DNA from: CAIKMD01 sp963729935
GTDB taxonomy: Bacteria > Pseudomonadota > Alphaproteobacteria > ATCC43930 > CGMCC-115725
Length of the DNA stretch: 64,000 nucleotides
Direction of reading: 5' to 3'
Assembly (NCBI GenBank): GCA_963729935.1
Contig: CAVSPW010000005.1
Coordinates: 496,001 to 560,000, forward strand
The position numbers were made by a program, and so were the translations under genes. The number at the start of each line of letters is the position of its first letter. Positions within the stretch are counted from its first letter, which is position 1. The notes beneath the pieces are model-generated. The model saw only the letters and a program-made list of their open reading frames with translations, ran no database searches and was not told where the DNA came from. Shown in pieces: positions 35,049 through 43,694 of the stretch.

Positions 35049-36710
35049 TTAGGTGGCGCGTGCCCTCGGCCGCACCGGCTTTGCAAAACGCAAGAGGCTG
35101 AAGGGGTTGGGCATCTCGCCGACCGGCACCTCGATCAGCGCGGGCTCGTTCGACGCAAGCGCCTTGCGCAAGGCCGCGCGCAAGGCTTCGGGCGTGTTGG
35201 CGCGCAAACCCATCATGCCGAAGCTGTCGGCAAGCTTTAAAAAATCCGGGTTGCGCAGATCGCTGGCGATGACGCGGTTGCCGTAATCCTGCACCTGGCT
35301 GCGCCGCACATTGCCGAACGCATTGTCGTTGAAGACGACGAAGGTGACGGCGAGCCGGTGCTGCACCGCAGAGGCCAGCTCTTGAACATTAAACATGAAG
35401 CCGCCATCGCCGGCAATGCACAGCACCGGCACATCCGGCCGCGCCGCTTTCGCGCCGAGCGCGGTGGCGACGCCCCAGCCCAAGGTGCCCTGATAGGCCG
35501 GCGTCAGGAAGCTGCGCGGCAGCGATGTCTCCCAGAAGAGGCGCATCACATGGCCGATCTGCGTCACCTCGTCGACCAGGATGCCGTTCTCGGGCAGCTC
35601 CGCGCGCAAGGCCGCGATGAAAGCGGCCTGCGGCGCGAATCTTTCCGCCGCCTCGGCCGCGCATGATGCTTTCAGCGTGGCGATCTCGTCGCGGCGCGAG
35701 GGGCTGCGCTTGTTGTGGCGCGCCACGGCCTCGCTCAGCGCGCGCAGAACCGGCGCGGCGTCGCCGACGATGCCGAGCGCCGGGCGCCTGATGCGGTCGA
35801 TCTCTTCGGGATCGGCGTCGATGCGAATGATCTTCAAATCGGCGTCGACGCCCCAGTTCATCTGCTGCAGCTGGAGCCGCGTGCCGACGCCGAGCACCAC
35901 ATCGGCCTCGGCCCAGAGCCGCATGCCCGGCAGCACCGAAACGCTCAAGGGATGGCGGGTGTCGAGCGCGCCGAGGCCGGAGCGATGATAGGTGACCGGC
36001 GCCTGCAAGGCCTCGGCCAGCGCCGCGAGTTCTTCGCCAGCCCCCATCGCGCCGCCGCCGATCACGATCAGCGGCCGCTCCGCCGTGCCCAAGAGCTTCG
36101 CCGCCGCCTCGATCGCGTCCGTGTCGATCGGCGGGCTCTCGATGCGCGCGCGGCCAGGCAAAGCGAGCGGCGCCTCCTTGCCCCAGACATCGAGCGGGCA
36201 TTCGAGCGCGACCGGCCGCTTGCGACCCGACAGCATCTGGCGGAACGCCTCGTCCATGATCCGCGGCGCCTCTTGCGGGCTGCGGATGCGCTCGGCCCAT
36301 TTCGTGAGCCGGCTCATCACGCCGAGCTGATCGGGAATTTCGTGCAAGAAGCCGAGATTGCGGCCGATCATCGCCTGCGGGATCTGGCCGGTAAGCGCGA
36401 GAACCGGCGCATTGCAGGCATAGGCCGTGCAGAGCGCGCCGGTGCTGTTGAGGAAGCCGGGTCCCGGCACGACGGCGTAGGCCTGCGGCTTGCCGGTGGC
36501 CATTGCCGCGCCCAGCGCCATGTAAGCCGCGCCCTGCTCGTGGCGCGTATGAATGACCTTGATCTCGTCCTGCGCGTCGTGCAGCGCGGCGAAGAGCACG
36601 TCGTTCTGCACGCCCGGGAGCGCGAAGATCTGGTCGAGGCCGTTGGCGATCAGCGCCCCAACGACCGCTTGCGCGGCATTCATCCGCCCCGCGCCTTTTA
36701 TCGCTGTCAT
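35049..36710 (-). CDS. ThDP-dependent enzyme, acetolactate synthase-like (paralogue 1)
   Basis: The 553-residue protein has three ThDP-enzyme domains. The PYR domain carries the activating Glu58 in HTRHEQGAAYMALG. The central domain includes ERPLIVIGGGAMGAG. The PP domain has the diphosphate/Mg motif AGDGGFMFNVQELASAVQHR ending FNDNAFG. It belongs to the ALS/glyoxylate carboligase/benzoylformate decarboxylase superfamily and may decarboxylate a 2-oxoacid. ATG 36710 is used; ATG 36683 (MNAAQAVVGALI) is possible. It lies 22 bases after the VOC dioxygenase gene on the same strand, so both form an operon. Confidence 0.85.
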   Translation of the reverse strand: MTAIKGAGRMNAAQAVVGALIANGLDQIFALPGVQNDVLFAALHDAQDEIKVIHTRHEQGAAYMALGAAMATGKPQAYAVVPGPGFLNSTGALCTAYACNAPVLALTGQIPQAMIGRNLGFLHEIPDQLGVMSRLTKWAERIRSPQEAPRIMDEAFRQMLSGRKRPVALECPLDVWGKEAPLALPGRARIESPPIDTDAIEAAAKLLGTAERPLIVIGGGAMGAGEELAALAEALQAPVTYHRSGLGALDTRHPLSVSVLPGMRLWAEADVVLGVGTRLQLQQMNWGVDADLKIIRIDADPEEIDRIRRPALGIVGDAAPVLRALSEAVARHNKRSPSRRDEIATLKASCAAEAAERFAPQAAFIAALRAELPENGILVDEVTQIGHVMRLFWETSLPRSFLTPAYQGTLGWGVATALGAKAARPDVPVLCIAGDGGFMFNVQELASAVQHRLAVTFVVFNDNAFGNVRRSQVQDYGNRVIASDLRNPDFLKLADSFGMMGLRANTPEALRAALRKALASNEPALIEVPVGEMPNPFSLLRFAKPVRPRARAT

Positions 36711-36732
36711 CGCCGCACGCGCCGAACGGGAT

Positions 36733-37599
36733 TCAACTCATCATCCAATGCGCGTAGCCGGGGTTCCTGTCGTGATAGCGCGGCTTCCAATTGTCGTCGA
36801 ACACGTCCATGTCGGAGAAATATTCGGTGTTCCCGCCCGACGGGTTCTTGAAATACCAGAAGAGGTTCGAGCCCATGATGTGCCGGCCCGGCTTGGTCGA
36901 GGCGGTCCAGCCGTGGCCTTCCATGAACTTCCCGCCGATCATGATCTCGTCGAAATCATTGAGCTCGAAGGCGACGTGATTGAAGCCCTGCTTCTCGCCG
37001 ACCGAAATGAGGAAGAGATTGTGGTGATCGGGCGAGCCGGCGCAGCGCATGAAATCGCCGAATTTCTGTACGCTCTCGGTCATGCGAAAGCCGAGACGGC
37101 TCGTATAGAATTCCGAGGTCTCCTTGAGCTTCGATGAAGGCGTGAAGAAGACCGCATGGCCGATCCGCAGCGGGTGGACGCGGTCGACCGGCCAGAAGGG
37201 ATGGTTGAGCTCCTTATGGGGCGGCTCGGGTTTGACCGGGACCGGCTTCGAGACGCGGAAGGTGAGCGCCATCCCGACCGGGTCGCGCGCGCGCAAGCCG
37301 CCTTCGGCATCGCGCTCGACCTTCTGATCGCGCGAGAGCGCGGCGCCCAACGCGTCGAGCGCGGCGGCATTGTCGACGCCCCAGACGATCTCGCGCACGG
37401 TCGAGCCGGCCTCGATCGGCGGCGGCAGCGAGGCATCCGAGGCGCTGCGCAGCTTGATCGACTGCCCCGAGGGCAGAAGGTAATCGGCCCCGCTTCGGCC
37501 GTGATCGACCCGCGGCAGGCCCCAATCGTCGTAATAGCGCATGCCGGTATCGATATCCTCGACACCGTAAACCAGCGATTCCACCCGCATGATCGTCAT
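36733..37599 (-). CDS. VOC-family extradiol dioxygenase (second)
   Basis: A 288-residue two-module VOC protein starting at ATG 37599 behind AAGGAGCGG. Metal ligands are His148 (RIGHAVFF), His208 (GFNHVAFEL) and Glu259 (GGNTEYFSDMD). The N-terminal module lacks ligands, as usual. It resembles catechol-type meta-cleavage enzymes and is followed by a ThDP enzyme gene in the same operon. A flavin monooxygenase that could make the diol is divergently encoded next door at 37715. Confidence 0.85.
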   Translation of the reverse strand: MTIMRVESLVYGVEDIDTGMRYYDDWGLPRVDHGRSGADYLLPSGQSIKLRSASDASLPPPIEAGSTVREIVWGVDNAAALDALGAALSRDQKVERDAEGGLRARDPVGMALTFRVSKPVPVKPEPPHKELNHPFWPVDRVHPLRIGHAVFFTPSSKLKETSEFYTSRLGFRMTESVQKFGDFMRCAGSPDHHNLFLISVGEKQGFNHVAFELNDFDEIMIGGKFMEGHGWTASTKPGRHIMGSNLFWYFKNPSGGNTEYFSDMDVFDDNWKPRYHDRNPGYAHWMMS

Positions 37600-37631
37600 T
37601 GTTCCGCTCCTTCGAGCCTTGATCGAATGGG

Positions 37632-37660
37632 TTGACCTTACTTTCTTTGGCCTTTCTAAT
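37632..37660 (+). promoter_or_regulatory. sigma70-type promoter of the monooxygenase gene
   Basis: TTGACC (37632-37637), 17 bases, then TCTAAT (37655-37660). Each hexamer matches the consensus at five of six positions, and the spacing is ideal. The start codon is 55 bases downstream. Confidence 0.65.
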
Positions 37661-37714
37661 GCAATCAGCTCAAAGACAAGCGGCGCGGCATGACCGCGAT
37701 CAAGGGAGGGTTCC

Positions 37715-38909
37715 ATGACGATTTCCATCCCATCGGTCGACGACCTCATCTCACGCGCGCGCGACATGATGCCGAGGCTGCGGCAGAACGCGCTCGAAAC
37801 CGAAAAGGGACGCCGCTGCAGCGAGGAGACCGCGCGGCTCTTCCAAGACGCCGGTTTCTTCCGCGTACTCCAACCCAAGCGCCATGGCGGCTATGAGATG
37901 GATTACGGCGTGCAGATGCGGCTTGCGGCCGAGCTCGGCCGCGGTTGCGCCTCGAGCGCCTGGGTCGCGAGCGTGGTCGGCTGCCATGCCTGGCTCTTGG
38001 GCATGTATGGCGCCGAGGCCCAGGACGAGGTCTGGGGCAAGGATTCGAGTACGCTTGCTCTCCTCCTCCTTCGCGCCGGTCGAGATGAAGGTCGAGCGCG
38101 CGCCGGGCGGGATCAACCTCTCCGGCCGCTGGAAATTCTCGAGCGGCGTCGATCTCTGCCGCTGGGCAATGCTGTTCGGTATCCTGCCGCCGGCGGACGG
38201 CAAGGGCCCGCCCGACCCGATCTTCGCCGTGGTGCCGCTCGATGGCAAGAAAGCGCGCGTCGAAGACACTTGGCACGTCTCGGGCCTCGCCGGCACGGGC
38301 AGCAACGACATCGTCGTCGACAATGTCTTCGTGCCCGCGCATCGGGTCGGCTCCTTCACCCAATGGCGCGGCGGGCCGACGGCGGGCTCGGCGGTGAGCG
38401 ACAGCCATATCTATCGCATGTCGGTCTTCGCGGTGTTCCCGGTCAACCTCATCGGCGCCGCCTTGGGCGCGGCGCAAGGCGCGCTCGATCTCGTCGTCGC
38501 GGGCCTCGCCGAGCGCAAATCCCTAGGCCAGGTGAAGCTCGCCGATCAGCAAAGCGTGCAGCTGCGCATCGCGCGCGCGGCCGCCCATGTCAACGCGGCC
38601 GAGGCGCTGTTGTTGCAGACGACGGAGAGCATGAACCGGCGCTATCGCGTGGGCAACGAGGTCTCGCTCCTCGAGCGCGCGGATTGGCGGCTCAACATCT
38701 GCTACGCGGCCGAGCTTTGCGGCCAATGCGTCGACACGATCTTCCCGCTCCTGGGCGGGCGGGGCCTCTTGTCGAGCGACGCGGTGCAGCGCGCCTGGCG
38801 CGACGTGCATGGGGTGATGCAGCATGTCGCGATCGTGTGGGATCCGACCGCCGGGCCCTATGGCATGGTACGGCTCGGCAAGCCCTGGCCGGATCTGCTG
38901 ACGATTTAG
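37715..38909 (+). pseudogene. flavin-dependent monooxygenase oxygenase subunit (HsaA/IacA-like), frameshifted
   Basis: Two overlapping frames together encode one acyl-CoA-dehydrogenase-fold monooxygenase of about 398 residues. The first (from ATG 37715, behind AAGGGAGGG) gives MTISIPSVDDLISRARDMMP to WLLGMYGAEAQDEVWGKD. The second resumes at SSSFAPVEMKVERAPGG and runs to the stop at 38909, with WKFSSGVDLCRW and HVSGLAGTGSNDIVVDNVFV. Removing one T from CTTG at 38054-38057 restores SSTLLSSSFAPV, the spacing expected in the family, so a single-base insertion is the likely cause. The enzyme would hydroxylate a phenolic or related substrate using reduced flavin from a partner reductase (not seen here). 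It may be broken or the base may be a sequencing error. Confidence 0.8.
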
Positions 38910-38925
38910 AAGAGATCTCGCCGGG

Positions 38926-39061
38926 ATCGATGCCTTGCGGCCTTCGAGACGGCTGCTTCGCAGCCCCCTCAGGCTGAGGGGAGATTCTTAATGCCACCCG
39001 AGATTTTCCTCATGCTGAGGAGCGCGCAGCGCGCACGTCTCGAAGCACGGAGGGCATCGAT
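38926..39061. repeat. 136-base MITE-like inverted repeat
   Basis: The element has perfect nine-base terminal inverted repeats ATCGATGCC (38926-38934) and GGCATCGAT (39053-39061). Inside are CTTCGAGACG (38942-38951) paired with CGTCTCGAAG (39036-39045), and inner CCTCAGGCTGAGG and CCTCATGCTGAGG palindromes. No transposase frame is contained and I see no target duplication. The inner sequence resembles repeats common in rhizobial-type genomes. Confidence 0.75.
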
Positions 39062-39103
39062 GCAGCGAATGCTTGAGTTAGCCACCCAACGCTGATCGGC
39101 AAT

Positions 39104-40837
39104 TTACGGCGCGGCGCCGCGGCGGCCGACGATCAGATTGATCAGCGCCTGGCGCTTCTCGACCTTCACCGCGTGAAGCGCGCGCTGCAAGGCGCCGGGC
39201 AATTGCTCCGGCCGGTCGACCCTCTCGCCATAGCCGCCATAGACCGCCATCAGATGCTCGTAATGCGGGTTGGGGCCCAATTGCGCCACCGGCACGCGGT
39301 TGGCGCGCGCGGCGTGCCCGTCGGGGAAGACGCGCAGGGCCGAGCCCTCGACCTCTTCCCACATGCCGTTGTTGAAGATGATGAAGAGCGCCGGCAGGCC
39401 GAGCGCGCTCAAGACGTAATGCCCGGCGGTCGGGTTGCCGAACATGTAGGAGCCGTCGCCCAGAACCGCGATCACGGTCTTGTCGGGATTGGCGAGCTTG
39501 GCGCCGACCGCGCTGCCGACGCCGACGCCGAGCCCGCCCGCGCCCGGCGGGCCGAAGCAGGTCCGCGCCTCCTTGAACTTCACATAGCGAAGGATGAGGG
39601 AATACTCGTTGACGACGATCGAATCGTCGCCCTTGGCCTCGCTGATGCAATGCGCCGCCCAGACCGGGCTGATCGGCGTGTCCTTCGAGGCCTTCTCGAT
39701 ATTGGTTCGGATCTCGGGCTTCGCCTTTTCCTTGGCTGCGGCGATGCGCGCGCGCCGCGCCTCGATGCGCGCGCGGTCGGTGCGTCCCTCCATCGCCTTG
39801 CCGATCAAGGGCAGCGCCAGGGCCGGCGTGCCGGTGACCGCGACGTCGCAGGGAAAGCTGCGGATCGGGATGCGCTGGAACATCGGATCGACGCCCAGCT
39901 GGATCACCTTGCAATCATCCGGCGGATTGCCGTGCTGGGTCGGAATCCAGGGCGTATCCGCCTCGAGGCACAGAACCGCATCGGCGTCGCGCAGATGCGG
40001 CAGCGGGTTGAACCCCACCAGCATCGGATGCTCGGTCGAGACCGCGTTGACATTGGTGCGGAACTCGACGATCGGAATGGCGAAACGCTCGGCGAATTCG
40101 CCGATGGCGGGCGCGCTCGCGGCCAGCCGCGCGGCGCCTTGCGCGATGATGAGCGGCCGCTCGGCCTTGGCGAGAAACTCGGCCGCGCGCTCCACCTGAT
40201 CCGCGGTCGGACCGGATACGGTGCCGAAGCCGCGACGCGGCTCCGGATCGAAGGTGAAGCCGTCGATCGCCTGGGCCATCACCTCGCGCGGCAGGCTGAG
40301 ATAGACCGGGCCGCAAGGCTCGGTGGTCGCGACCTCGATCGCGCGGTCGATCACGGCTTCCAATTGCTCCGCATTGCGCAGCTCGTAATCCCATTTGCAG
40401 AATTCGCGCACCATGCTCGCCTGGTCGAACATCTCCTGGTTCCAATGGATGCCGGTGTCGCGCGAGCCCTTGAAGCCGCTTTCGGTGACGGGCGTGCGCC
40501 CGGCGGTAAAGATGATCGGAACCCGGTCGCGTGCCGAGTCGATCAGCGCGTTGATGCCGTTGGCGGTGCCGACATTGACGTGGAACATCACGAGTTGCGG
40601 CCGGCCGGTATGGAGGTAGTAGCTCATCGCCATCGAGGTCGCGACATTCTCGTGCCCGACCGAGACGACCTTCAATTTGGGCGTCGTGCCTTTTTCATTG
40701 ATCGCGGCCAGCGCCTCGATCATCGGCGCGAAATCGGTGCCGCCATTGGCGAAGAGATATTCGATCCCGCGCTCGGCCATGAGCGAGAGATAAGCCTCGG
40801 CCACGGTCTCCGCCGCGATGGTTTTCTTCTTGCTCAC
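39104..40837 (-). CDS. ThDP-dependent enzyme (paralogue 2)
   Basis: The 577-residue protein starts at GTG 40837, fixed by AAGGAGG seven bases upstream. PYR domain with Glu63 (VVSVGHENVATSMAMS), central domain with ERPLIIAQGAARLAAS, PP domain with VLGDGSYMFGNPTAGHYVLS ending FNNGMW. The family is the same as the proteins at 35049 and 57392 but clearly diverged. Substrate and reaction are unknown; 2-oxoacid decarboxylation or carboligation is expected. It is divergent from the SDR-hydrolase-FAH operon at 40997. Confidence 0.85.
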   Translation of the reverse strand: MSKKKTIAAETVAEAYLSLMAERGIEYLFANGGTDFAPMIEALAAINEKGTTPKLKVVSVGHENVATSMAMSYYLHTGRPQLVMFHVNVGTANGINALIDSARDRVPIIFTAGRTPVTESGFKGSRDTGIHWNQEMFDQASMVREFCKWDYELRNAEQLEAVIDRAIEVATTEPCGPVYLSLPREVMAQAIDGFTFDPEPRRGFGTVSGPTADQVERAAEFLAKAERPLIIAQGAARLAASAPAIGEFAERFAIPIVEFRTNVNAVSTEHPMLVGFNPLPHLRDADAVLCLEADTPWIPTQHGNPPDDCKVIQLGVDPMFQRIPIRSFPCDVAVTGTPALALPLIGKAMEGRTDRARIEARRARIAAAKEKAKPEIRTNIEKASKDTPISPVWAAHCISEAKGDDSIVVNEYSLILRYVKFKEARTCFGPPGAGGLGVGVGSAVGAKLANPDKTVIAVLGDGSYMFGNPTAGHYVLSALGLPALFIIFNNGMWEEVEGSALRVFPDGHAARANRVPVAQLGPNPHYEHLMAVYGGYGERVDRPEQLPGALQRALHAVKVEKRQALINLIVGRRGAAP

Positions 40838-40996
40838 AACCGGCCTCCTTCTGGTTCGTTGGGCGCTATCTAGGCCTTCGCCGCGTCCCAGGTCAACGCG
40901 GCGGCCACGGCCGCGCCTTGCGCGAGCCCATTGCAATCGGCCCGGCGATTGGGCGACAACAGGCGGCGCCGCCATGGCGAGGGAGGAAGGATCCTC

Positions 40997-41779
40997 ATGG
41001 AGTTGAATTTGGCCGGCCGCACCGCCCTCATCACCGGCGGCTCGCGCGGGATCGGCTTCGCCTCGGCGCGCCGCCTGGCCGGGGAAGGCGTCCATCTTCA
41101 CCTCGCGGCCCGCGCGCCCGAGCAACTCGCCAAGGCCGAGGCGGCGCTGCGCGGGATCGCGTCGGTCCGCATCCAAACCCACGCGCTCGATCTCGGCGAT
41201 TCGGCGCAGCGCGCGACGCTGATCGCGGCGGCAACCAATGTCGACATCCTCGTCAATAATGCCGGCGATATCCCGAGCGGCACGATCGAGGAAATCGACG
41301 ACAAGGCTTGGCGCGCGGCGTGGGAGCTGAAGCTCTTCGGCTTCATCGACCTGACCCGCGCCTATTTCACGCGCATGAAGGAGAAGCGCTCGGGCGTCAT
41401 CATCAACATCATCGGCGCCGCGGGCGAGCGGCCGGATTACAACTACGCCGCGGGCTCGGTGGCGAATGCCGCGCTCATCGCGCTGACCCACGCTTTGGGG
41501 GGCGTCAGCCCCGATTTTCAGGTTCGTGTTCTCGGCATCAATCCGGGCGCGGTCGCGACCGAGCGCACCATCGCGCAATCGAAGCGCTCGGCGCTCCGGC
41601 GCTTTGGCGATGAAAGCCGCTGGCAGGAGCGCTATGCGAGCATGCCCTTCGGCCGCCCGCAAACCCCGGACCTGGCGGGCGCGCTCGTCGCCTTTCTCGC
41701 TTCCGATCTCGCGGGCTATATCAGCGGCAGCGTGATCACCGCCGATGGCGGCAGGATCTACCGCAACGAGCATCATTGA
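40997..41779 (+). CDS. SDR-family oxidoreductase
   Basis: The 260-residue SDR has TALITGGSRGIGFASARRLA (NAD(P) motif), VDILVNNAGDIPSG and an active site NIIGAAGERPDYNYAAGSVA. Tyr is present but the Lys four positions later is Ser (YAAGS). The C-terminus DLAGYISGSVITADGGRIYR is classical. The start ATG 40997 follows GGGAGGAAGG. It heads a three-gene operon (SDR, hydrolase, FAH-family). It may dehydrogenate a diol or hydroxy intermediate. Confidence 0.85.
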   Translation: MELNLAGRTALITGGSRGIGFASARRLAGEGVHLHLAARAPEQLAKAEAALRGIASVRIQTHALDLGDSAQRATLIAAATNVDILVNNAGDIPSGTIEEIDDKAWRAAWELKLFGFIDLTRAYFTRMKEKRSGVIINIIGAAGERPDYNYAAGSVANAALIALTHALGGVSPDFQVRVLGINPGAVATERTIAQSKRSALRRFGDESRWQERYASMPFGRPQTPDLAGALVAFLASDLAGYISGSVITADGGRIYRNEHH

Positions 41780-41788
41780 GGTGCGGCG

Positions 41789-42625
41789 ATGACGATGATT
41801 TCGGGCAAGGACGGCGTCTCGATCTATTGCGAGTCGAGCGGCAGCGGCGTTCCGATCGTCTTCGTCCACGAGCTCGCGGGCTCGTGCCGCTCTTTCGATC
41901 CGCAGGTCGCGGCGTGGAAGGATCGCTGGCGCTGCGTCGCCTTCAATGCGCGCGGCTATCCGCCCTCGGGCGTTCCGCTCGAGGTGGATTCCTATTCCCA
42001 GGACATCGCGGCAAGCGATATCGGCGCGGTGCTCGACGGGCTCGCACTCGCCGACGCGCATTTGATCGGCGTCTCGATGGGCTCGGCCTCGACCCTGCAA
42101 TTCGCGCTGGCCTATCCCGGCCGCGTTCGCTCGATCACGCTTTCGAGCATCGGCAGCGGCTCCGACCAGAAGCCCGGCGAATTCGCCGCCGGCATGGAGG
42201 CGCTGGCCGAGCTCACCTTGACCAAGGGCATGCGCACTCTTGCCGAAAGCTATGGCGCCTCGCCGACGCGGCATCGGTTGAAAGAGAAGAACCCGCCCGA
42301 ATACAAGAATTTCATCGAGCAGCTCGCATCGGGCTCGCCGCTCGGGATCACCAACACGATGCGCGGCGTGCAGCAGCGCCGGCCGCCGCTCTATGCGCAC
42401 AGGGAGCGGATCGCGGCGCTGCGCGTGCCGGCCCTCATCGTCCTCGGCGAAGAGGACGAGCCCTGCGTCAAGCCGAGCCATTTCCTCAAGGAAACCTTGC
42501 CCGGCGCGCGGCTCGAAATCCTGGCCAAGACCGGCCACGCCGTCAATCTCGAGGAGCCCGCGCTTTACAATCACCTGGTCATGGAGTTTATCGAGACGGT
42601 CGAGGCGCAGCGCCGCGGCGGATAA
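41789..42625 (+). CDS. alpha/beta hydrolase (possible C-C bond hydrolase)
   Basis: The 278-residue alpha/beta hydrolase has VPIVFVHELAGSCRSF (oxyanion region), CVAFNARGYPPSG, and nucleophile elbow GVSMGSAS. The acid is in LGEEDEPCV and the histidine in KTGHAVNLEEP. In meta-cleavage pathways such hydrolases (MhpC/HsaD/BphD) cut the ring-fission product. Position between an SDR and an FAH-family gene, near two extradiol dioxygenases, fits that role. Sequence alone does not prove it. Gap to the next gene is 27 bases. Confidence 0.82.
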   Translation: MTMISGKDGVSIYCESSGSGVPIVFVHELAGSCRSFDPQVAAWKDRWRCVAFNARGYPPSGVPLEVDSYSQDIAASDIGAVLDGLALADAHLIGVSMGSASTLQFALAYPGRVRSITLSSIGSGSDQKPGEFAAGMEALAELTLTKGMRTLAESYGASPTRHRLKEKNPPEYKNFIEQLASGSPLGITNTMRGVQQRRPPLYAHRERIAALRVPALIVLGEEDEPCVKPSHFLKETLPGARLEILAKTGHAVNLEEPALYNHLVMEFIETVEAQRRGG

Positions 42626-42652
42626 GATTCGTCAAAGGGTATGGGAGGTCGA

Positions 42653-43600
42653 ATGAAACTGGTGCTTTTCCAAATCGGCGGCACGGGCGAGATTCTCCCC
42701 GGGCTTTTGACCGAACGCGGCGTCGTCAGCATCGCCGACATCGTCAAGAAGAGCTACACGCCGCAGCTCACCATGAATGGCATCATCGACGATTTCGAGA
42801 AGCTCCGCCCCGCGCTCGAGCGCGCCGCGGCGAGTGGCGAGGCCAAGCCCTTGTCCTCGGTGCAGCTGCGCGCGCCGCTGCCGCGGCCGGGGAAAATTCT
42901 CTGCTGCATCGCCAATTACTGGGAGCATGCCCAGCGCCAGGCGCGCAAGCTCAGCATGTTCCTCAAAAACCCCGATGCGGTGATCGGCCCGGGCGATACG
43001 ATCGTGCTGCCCGAGTTCACCGAGCCCTGGGCCTTCATGCACGAGGCCGAGCTCGCGCTCGTGATCAAGGGCCCGGCCAAGATGGTGAAGCAGAAGGATT
43101 GGCGCAGCGCGGTCTTCGGCTATACCGGCCTCATCGACGTGTCGGCGCGCGGCGAAGGCCGCCACACCTGGCCGGCCGGGCCGCCCGCGTCCTGGACCGG
43201 AAAATCCTTCGACACCTTCGCGCCGATCGGCCCGTGCATCGCCACCGCCGACGAAATCCCCGAGCCCAACGACGTCGTCGTACGGTTTTGGAATGACGGC
43301 CAGCTGCGCCACAATTACAACACCGACGACATGGAGCATCGCGTTCCCGAACTCATCGAATGGGCGACGACGGTGATGACGCTTAATTCGGGCGACGTCA
43401 TCGCCTGCGGCACCAATCACGAGGGGTTGGGCTTCCTGCAGGACGGCGAGACCTGCGACATCGAGGTCCAGCATGTCGGCAAGATGACGGTGAAGGTCGC
43501 GGATCCGCTGAAACGGAAATGGGAGCGCGGCGTCTATATGGGCGTCGATTCGACCAACCCCGAAGCGGTGAAGCGCCACCGTCCGCCGAACGCGTCGTGA
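42653..43600 (+). CDS. fumarylacetoacetate hydrolase-family protein
   Basis: The 315-residue protein starts at ATG 42653 behind GGGAGG. LPRPGKILCCIANYWEHAQR, FMHEAELALVIKGPAK (metal Glu ligands in ExE) and FGYTGLIDVSARGEG (metal Asp) are the FAH-fold active site. Members hydrate or hydrolyse 2-oxo-pentenoate or acylpyruvate intermediates. It ends an operon with an SDR and a hydrolase, the set expected for the lower part of an extradiol pathway. Substrate not determined. Confidence 0.87.
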   Translation: MKLVLFQIGGTGEILPGLLTERGVVSIADIVKKSYTPQLTMNGIIDDFEKLRPALERAAASGEAKPLSSVQLRAPLPRPGKILCCIANYWEHAQRQARKLSMFLKNPDAVIGPGDTIVLPEFTEPWAFMHEAELALVIKGPAKMVKQKDWRSAVFGYTGLIDVSARGEGRHTWPAGPPASWTGKSFDTFAPIGPCIATADEIPEPNDVVVRFWNDGQLRHNYNTDDMEHRVPELIEWATTVMTLNSGDVIACGTNHEGLGFLQDGETCDIEVQHVGKMTVKVADPLKRKWERGVYMGVDSTNPEAVKRHRPPNAS

Positions 43601-43694
43601 GCGCCTAGAATCGGTTTTCGATGGCGCGCTTGCATTCAATGGCGGCGGCCGGACCACCACGCGAGGGCCACGCCCTTGTGAGGGGTTTACCGCC

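Noticed and set aside
37715..38977. Programmed frameshift in the monooxygenase
   Set aside because: No slippery heptamer or downstream structure typical of programmed shifts is evident; a simple one-base insertion explains it better.
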